Origin: Acidimicrobiia bacterium
GTDB lineage: Bacteria > Actinomycetota > Acidimicrobiia > Spongiisociales > ZC4RG35
Reading direction: 5' to 3'
DNA: 51,868 bases
NCBI GenBank assembly: GCA_012270885.1
Contig: JAAXHN010000016.1
Coordinates: forward strand, 1-51,868
Positions 46,166-51,868 of this stretch are shown here, piece by piece (position 1 is the first letter of the stretch; the number at the start of each line of letters is the position of its first letter). The notes below the pieces were generated by a model. The model made no database searches, was not told where the DNA came from, and saw only the letters and a program-made list of their open reading frames with translations. Position numbers and translations under genes: made by a program.

Positions 46166-47539
46166 CTACTCGGCGGCGTCGGTGATGCTCTCAGACAGCG
46201 AAGGATGCACCATGAGGGTTTCCACCAGGTTGTCGATGGTGACATCCGCCTGTACGGCCAGAGCCACGATTCCGATCAGATCGGAGGCGCGGTGCCCCAC
46301 GATGGTTCCTCCGAGCACCACCCGGGTGGCCGGGTCGGAGATCACCTTCACGAACCCCTCTTCCCTACCTTGCAGAACGCTCCGTGGATTGGCGGCGAAC
46401 GGAACCTTGGTTGTGCGCACCTTGCGACCCTCAGCGGCTGCCGTCACATCTTCCAGTCCCACCGAAGCGATCTCGGGCGAGGTGAACACCGCCTCCGCCA
46501 CGTTGGAGTAGTCCAGTGGCGACACCGGATACCCGAGGGCGTGGCGGGCGATCTTCCGGCCGTGTTGGGCGGCCACCGAGGAGAGCGGCATCTTTCCGCA
46601 GCAGTCTCCAGCCGCATAGATGTGACGAACAGAAGAACGCTGGTAAGCGTCCACCTGCACGAAACCCGCCCGGCTGAGGCGCACTCCTGCCTCTTCAAGG
46701 CCTATTCCCCTGGTGAGGGGAATAGATCCAACCGCCAGCAGCATGTGGCTGCCTTCCATCCGACGCCCGTCATCACACTCCACCAACACACCGTTGTCCG
46801 TGAGATGAGTGGCGCTGGCATATGCGCCGATGACCAGTTTCACCCCCTTTTCCAGGAAGTCGTTCTGCAACACGGCCGCCACTTCCGGGTCTCGGTGGGG
46901 AAGTATCTGCTGGCGGCTCACGACCAGGGTCACCTCGCTTCCCAGGGACTTGAAAATGTGGGTGAACTCCACCCCGGTCACTCCCGAGCCCACTATCACC
47001 AAATGGGTGGGGACCACGTCCAGGTCATAGGCGTGGCGGGTGGTGAGCACCCGTTCCCCATCCACCGGGGCCCAGTCCGGAACGCGGGGAAAGGAACCCG
47101 TGGAGACAAGGCCGAAGTCGAAGTCGAATTCCCGGGTCCCCTCCTGGGTTTCCACAGACACCCGATTCGGGCCGATGAAACTACCCCGACCCCTGATTAT
47201 CTGTACATCCTGGGAAAGCAGCAACTCCATGAAACCGATGTTTATGTCGCTCCAGATGGTCCTGATCCTCTCCGCCAACTGGTTCTGGTCGACTCGCGCC
47301 GATCCTGCCACCACTCCCATCCTGGCGGCTTTGTCGATCAGATCCTTGGTAGCCGCGGTGGCGGCCATGGTCTTGGAGGGGATGCAGTCCCACAGGTGGG
47401 CGCCTCCTCCCACCACGGAGTCCTCCACCAAGATCACCCTGGCGCCCAGGGAAGCGGCCGTGGTGGCTGCGCTCACGCCGGCCGGACCCCCTCCAACGAT
47501 CACGAAGGTCGGGCCTTCGCCGGACTGCAAAAAGGTCAT
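46166..47539 (-). CDS. Pyridine nucleotide-disulfide oxidoreductase (LpdA-like NAD(P)H:quinone dehydrogenase)
   Basis: VIVGGGPAGVSAATTAASLGARVILVEDSVVGGGAHLWDCIPSKTM; HLVIVGSGVTGVEFTHIFKSLGSEVTLVVS; IYAAGDCCG; only one Cys of the usual redox CxxxxC. Confidence 0.88.
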   Translation of the reverse strand: MTFLQSGEGPTFVIVGGGPAGVSAATTAASLGARVILVEDSVVGGGAHLWDCIPSKTMAATAATKDLIDKAARMGVVAGSARVDQNQLAERIRTIWSDINIGFMELLLSQDVQIIRGRGSFIGPNRVSVETQEGTREFDFDFGLVSTGSFPRVPDWAPVDGERVLTTRHAYDLDVVPTHLVIVGSGVTGVEFTHIFKSLGSEVTLVVSRQQILPHRDPEVAAVLQNDFLEKGVKLVIGAYASATHLTDNGVLVECDDGRRMEGSHMLLAVGSIPLTRGIGLEEAGVRLSRAGFVQVDAYQRSSVRHIYAAGDCCGKMPLSSVAAQHGRKIARHALGYPVSPLDYSNVAEAVFTSPEIASVGLEDVTAAAEGRKVRTTKVPFAANPRSVLQGREEGFVKVISDPATRVVLGGTIVGHRASDLIGIVALAVQADVTIDNLVETLMVHPSLSESITDAAE

Positions 47540-49095
47540 GATCCGGGCCGATGGACGCCGAAGGCCTCCCGCAGGACACCGGAGACCTCCCCCAGCGTGG
47601 CGCCTGCGGCCAACGCTTCCCTCATGGGATACATGAGGTTCTCCTCACCCCGGGCCGTTCGTCCCAGGGTCTGCAGGGCGCCGTTCACGGCTTTCTGATC
47701 GCGATTGGCCCGGTGGAGAGCCAGCTTCTCTTGTTGGGATCTCTCCAAGGCCGGATCGGTGCGGCTGACGGCGGGTTCGGGTGAATCATCATCTCGGTAC
47801 CTGTTCACCCCCACCACGGTAATGGATCCTTCCTCTATTCCACGAGCCGTCCGGTATGCGGACTCCTCGATACGGGCCTGCATCCACTCTGTGGCCTTCA
47901 CCGCTCCCCCCCTGTCCTCGATCTCCTCCAGCAACCGGTTGGCCTCCTCTTCCAGGGCGTCGGTCAGAGCTTCCACATAGTAGGCGCCCGCCAGGGGATC
48001 GACAGTATCGGTTGTTCCCGACTCGTGGGCGAGAATCTGCTGGGTGCGCAGGGCAAGAGTGGCGGAGTGCTCGGTGGGGAGACCCAGTGCCTCATCGAAC
48101 CCATTGGTGTGGAGAGACTGGGTGCCTCCCAGCACCGCCGCCAGGGCCTGCACCGTGGTGCGGACGATGTTGTTTTCCGGCTGATGGGCAGTGAGGCTGC
48201 TCCCGGCGGTCTGGGCGTGAAAACGCATCCGGACCGAAGCCGGAGTCCTGGCTCCGAAAACCTCCTTCATCAAACGCGCCCACACCCTCCTGGCAGCCCG
48301 GAACTTTGCCGCTTCTTCGAACAGGTGGCTGTGGCTGTTCCAGAAGAATGAGATACGAGCAGCAAAGTCATCCACCGCCAACCCTGCGCCGATCGCAGCA
48401 CGTACGTAAGCGGCGCCGTTGGCGATAGTGAAGGCCAACTCCTCGGGAGCCGTGGCTCCCGCCTCGCGGATGTGATACCCCGAGACCGAGATGGGATTCC
48501 ATAGGGGAAGATGCCGGGAGGCATAGGAGATCAGGTCGGTCACCAGCCTCATAGAGGGACCGGGAGGATAGATGTAGGTGCCCCGGGCGATGTACTCCTT
48601 GAGGATGTCGTTTTGCACCGTACCCCGCAACTGGTGAGACTTCACGCCTTGGGACTCGGCCACCAGTTCATAGAGCAGCAGCAGGATTGGAGCCGTGGCG
48701 TTGATGGTCATGGAGGTGGAAACCTCCCCGAGAGGCAGGCCTCCAAGGAGGCCGTGCATGTCCGCCAAGGTGTCGATGGCCACCCCCACCCGGCCCACCT
48801 CTCCCCGAGCAAGAGGGTGGTCTGAGTCGAGGCCCATCTGGGTGGGAAGGTCGAATGCCACCGATAGCCCGGTTTGCCCTGCCGCCAATAGAGCGTGAAA
48901 CCGTTGGTTGGAAGTCTCGGCCGTCCCGAATCCGGCATACTGGCGCATCGTCCAGAGGCGGCGCCGATACATGGATTGATAGGGGCCCCGGGTAAAGGGA
49001 TACTCCCCGGGCATGCCCAGGCGGGAGTCGGCGACCGGGCCAGAGTAAACCTCCTTTGTGACTATTCCTCCCGGGGTGGTAACGGTTTCTTCCAT
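47536..49095 (-). CDS. Methylmalonyl-CoA mutase-family acyl-CoA mutase, large (catalytic) subunit without B12-binding domain
   Basis: YPFTRGPYQSMYRRRLWTMRQYAGFGTAETSNQRFHALLAAGQTGLSVAFDLPTQMGLDSDHPLARGEVGRVGVAIDTL; NPISVSGYHIREAGA; no DxHxxG domain. Confidence 0.93.
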   Translation of the reverse strand: MEETVTTPGGIVTKEVYSGPVADSRLGMPGEYPFTRGPYQSMYRRRLWTMRQYAGFGTAETSNQRFHALLAAGQTGLSVAFDLPTQMGLDSDHPLARGEVGRVGVAIDTLADMHGLLGGLPLGEVSTSMTINATAPILLLLYELVAESQGVKSHQLRGTVQNDILKEYIARGTYIYPPGPSMRLVTDLISYASRHLPLWNPISVSGYHIREAGATAPEELAFTIANGAAYVRAAIGAGLAVDDFAARISFFWNSHSHLFEEAAKFRAARRVWARLMKEVFGARTPASVRMRFHAQTAGSSLTAHQPENNIVRTTVQALAAVLGGTQSLHTNGFDEALGLPTEHSATLALRTQQILAHESGTTDTVDPLAGAYYVEALTDALEEEANRLLEEIEDRGGAVKATEWMQARIEESAYRTARGIEEGSITVVGVNRYRDDDSPEPAVSRTDPALERSQQEKLALHRANRDQKAVNGALQTLGRTARGEENLMYPMREALAAGATLGEVSGVLREAFGVHRPGS

Positions 49096-49158
49096 AACCC
49101 CTATATCCTCGCGGTTGTCATAGGAATCGTACCTTCCCCGCCGTAGGGCATCTTCTAA

Positions 49159-51868
49159 GTGCTCCGTCCATCACCCTTTCACCGCGCCGAGGCCCAGGAC
49201 CGCAGAGACCGGTGGATGCCGTCCCTGGCAGGTCTCCTGGCGATCGTCGTGATAACGGCAGGCTGGGGAGTGCTCCTGTCCTTCCTGGGAGTAACGGCTG
49301 TATACGGGGTCTTCGAAGAAGTAACCGGAAGGCTGAACCCCGACGTATCCACCATTGATCTCACCCTCCCCGACCTGTCCCGGGTCTCCAGGGTTTACGC
49401 CTCCGACGGAGAACTCCTGGCCGAGTTGCACGATGGACGGGTTTCCGAACCCTTACCGATAGCACAGATTCCCGAGGTGGTGATCTACGCGGTGCTGGCA
49501 GCAGAGGATGACGACTTCTACGAGCACGAGGGAGTCGACTTCACCGCCATCGCGCGGACCGCGGTGTACAACTTCTTGTACCAGACCAATCTGGGTGGAT
49601 CCACCATCACTCAGCAGGTGGCGAAGAACCACTTTGTTGGGGACGAGGTAACCATAGAGCGCAAGATCCGGGAAGCCTTCGTCTCCACCGATCTGGAGCG
49701 GACCTACGAAAAAGACCAGATCCTGGAGTTCTATCTCAACTCGGTCTACTTCGGGTCGGGCGCCTACGGAGTGAGCACCGCCTCCCGGGAGTTCTTCGCC
49801 AAGCCACTGGAGAAGATCACCCTGCAGGAGGCGGCCACCTTGGCGGTGTTGATCCGGAACCCTGCCTTCTACAACCCCCGGGTACGCCCCGAGCGGACCA
49901 GGGATCGCCGCAACCTGATCATCGATCAGATGGTGGAGAACGGCTGGGCGGAAGCCGAGGAGGCCGAGATAGCCAAGAACACCCCTCTCGAGGTGGCCGA
50001 GCACGTCCCGTTCCGCGGAGAGGCCGATCACGTGGTGGCGGAGGTCAACCGCCAACTTCTCTACGATGCTCGTTTCGCCTTCCTGGGAGAAACCCCGGAG
50101 CAGCGCAAGAAAGCGATCTTCGGATGCGCTGCCGACAATCCGGAGTGTCAGGGCGGCGGTGGACTCCGTATCGAGACCACTGTCGACCTCGCTCTCCAGA
50201 GGGAGGCCTACCGGGTCCTGGAAGGATGGTTGCCTCTCCCCGACTACCAGCAGAACGTGCTTTTGTGCCAGGAACTGTTTCCCTCCGATCCCTTGTCATA
50301 CCTGGAGAGCTACGCCACGGAACACTCCTGCGCTCCCACCGGTTCGATCGTCACCGTGGACAATCTCACCGGCGCGGTGAAGGTCATGGCCTCCGGCCTG
50401 CCGTTCGACTTCATACAATTCGACCTGGCGATCCAGGGTCGGCGAAACCCCGGGTCCAGCATGAAGCCCTTCGCCCTCTTGGGCGCACTGGAACGCGACA
50501 TTTCTCTGGGAACTGCCTTCCCAGCCCCACCCAACATCGAGATCCAGTGTCCGACAGTGTGCGTTGAAGATTCCGACATCTGGACGGTGCGCAACGTGGG
50601 GATCCGGAATTACGGAGTATTGACATTGGCCGACGCCACCAGTTCGTCCATAAACACGGTGTACGCCCAGATCTCGGAGTTGATCGGGCCATCCAAGGTT
50701 GCGGAAGTCGCCCACCGGTTGGGCATCCAGTCAGATTTGCCGCCGGTGCTCTCCATCGTGTTGGGCACCGGAGCGGTGAGCCCCCTGGAAATGGCGTCGG
50801 CGTACTCCAACTTCGCCACCAATGGGCAATGGGCCTCCCCCTACATCATCTCACGGATCATCTCGGCCGACTCCAGGATTCTCTACGAGCACGAGGTGGA
50901 GCACCAGAGCAATGGCGATCCGGCCGCCTTTGCCGCGGCGCGCATACCTCTGGAGAAGGTCCCGACGCCGGAGGGAACCGGGTCGCGAGCTTCCATAGGA
51001 CGCCCCCAGGCAGGGAAGACCGGAACCCACCAGGGATTCCGCGACGCGTGGTATGTGGGCTTCGTGCCCACATACACCACCGCAGTCTGGGTCGGCTATG
51101 AACACAACCAGATTCCCCTCGAGAACGTGGTCATCGGCGGGGAGCACTACCGCCGGGTGTATGGAGGATCGGTGCCCGCTCCCATCTGGGCGGAGTTCAT
51201 GGAAGTCATGCTCGAGGATGTGGAGGCCACCGGGTTCCCGCCCGATCCCCCCGGACTGAGCCGTTACCGGTTGCGTCCGGGCACCTCGGTCCCACAGGTT
51301 CTCGGGCTGGATCTCGAGACCGCCCAGACAACTCTGGTCAACTCCCGTCTCAACTGGGAGATCGTAGATGTGGACTCGGAGGCCCCTGCCGGAGAGGTGC
51401 TCTCCCAGGACCCTCCTCCCCGCTCGGACGCCCTCCAAGCCGACCGGATCACCCTGGAAGTCTCCACCGGGACGCCTCCCAGCGGTTCGGTTCCCGACTG
51501 GACCGGCCTCCCTATCACCGAGGTCCTGGACAACGCCCGCTCGATGGAGCAGGAGAGCGGTCTCCTGATCATCCTCGATTTGGTGTACATGCCGCACCTC
51601 CTATTGGAAGCCGATCAAGTAGTCACCACCGACCCGCCGGCCGGCACCGAGATCACAACCGGCGACACAATCACCATCACCCTCTCCAACGGCGAGACCC
51701 CCCAGAACGTCCTGCTCCCCGACTGGACCGGCCTCACCCTGGAGGAGACCCTAGAGGCAATCCGCCAACTCGAACTCCTGACCGGAATCGTGCTCGCCCC
51801 CGATCCCGTGTACGCACCTCACGCCCAACTGGAAGCCGAAAGAGTGATCACCACCGACCCGGCGGCCG
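49159..51868 (+). CDS. Bifunctional penicillin-binding protein with C-terminal PASTA repeats; truncated by window end
   Basis: Open frame to window end (absent from the ORF track): AAEDDDFYEHEGVDF, GGSTITQQVAKN, GSSMKPFAL (SxxK), SSSINTVYAQ (SxN), AGKTGTHQGFRDAWYVGF (KTG), then PASTA units. GTG 49159 or ATG 49216 start. Confidence 0.92.
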   Translation, partial: MLRPSPFHRAEAQDRRDRWMPSLAGLLAIVVITAGWGVLLSFLGVTAVYGVFEEVTGRLNPDVSTIDLTLPDLSRVSRVYASDGELLAELHDGRVSEPLPIAQIPEVVIYAVLAAEDDDFYEHEGVDFTAIARTAVYNFLYQTNLGGSTITQQVAKNHFVGDEVTIERKIREAFVSTDLERTYEKDQILEFYLNSVYFGSGAYGVSTASREFFAKPLEKITLQEAATLAVLIRNPAFYNPRVRPERTRDRRNLIIDQMVENGWAEAEEAEIAKNTPLEVAEHVPFRGEADHVVAEVNRQLLYDARFAFLGETPEQRKKAIFGCAADNPECQGGGGLRIETTVDLALQREAYRVLEGWLPLPDYQQNVLLCQELFPSDPLSYLESYATEHSCAPTGSIVTVDNLTGAVKVMASGLPFDFIQFDLAIQGRRNPGSSMKPFALLGALERDISLGTAFPAPPNIEIQCPTVCVEDSDIWTVRNVGIRNYGVLTLADATSSSINTVYAQISELIGPSKVAEVAHRLGIQSDLPPVLSIVLGTGAVSPLEMASAYSNFATNGQWASPYIISRIISADSRILYEHEVEHQSNGDPAAFAAARIPLEKVPTPEGTGSRASIGRPQAGKTGTHQGFRDAWYVGFVPTYTTAVWVGYEHNQIPLENVVIGGEHYRRVYGGSVPAPIWAEFMEVMLEDVEATGFPPDPPGLSRYRLRPGTSVPQVLGLDLETAQTTLVNSRLNWEIVDVDSEAPAGEVLSQDPPPRSDALQADRITLEVSTGTPPSGSVPDWTGLPITEVLDNARSMEQESGLLIILDLVYMPHLLLEADQVVTTDPPAGTEITTGDTITITLSNGETPQNVLLPDWTGLTLEETLEAIRQLELLTGIVLAPDPVYAPHAQLEAERVITTDPAA

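Noticed and set aside
44814-47698. Long plus-strand ORFs of 565 aa (44814-46511) and 497 aa (46205-47698)
   Set aside because: They lie antisense to clear pafA and LpdA-like genes and their translations are low-complexity His/Arg/Pro/Gly-rich shadow sequence typical of GC-rich genomes

Overview
This 51.9-kb, GC-rich window looks like ordinary actinobacterial chromosome, plausibly Acidimicrobiia-like, with dense operons on both strands. I recognise about 46 protein-coding regions. They include: the lysS 3' end; NAD-salvage genes (nicotinamidase, nicotinate phosphoribosyltransferase); a DUF3499 / phosphomannomutase / Trm112-like / SIS-isomerase / ahcY block; a vitamin B12 locus (btuF-btuC-btuD-cobO-cobC-like, then a CPBP protease) headed by a clear cobalamin riboswitch with an apparent RBS-sequestering hairpin; an MprAB-PepD-like stress operon (response regulator, histidine kinase, HtrA); tandem MFS paralogues with a relic of a third 5' end; a peptide ABC transporter divergent from tandem threonine aldolase paralogues; pafA-pafB-pafC without pup or proteasome genes in view; an acyl-CoA mutase large subunit; and a PASTA-containing penicillin-binding protein cut off by the window end. 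I saw no CRISPR array, tRNA/rRNA gene, transposase or prophage. The best second-look items are the riboswitch and its expression platform, the phosphomannomutase with no standard start codon, the three-copy MFS 5' block, the truncated Fic remnant, the tandem threonine aldolases, and the long inverted repeat between the peptide-binding protein gene and its permease genes. I did not find convincing evidence of a wholly new multi-gene system. All family calls were made by eye from translated motifs; no searches were run.
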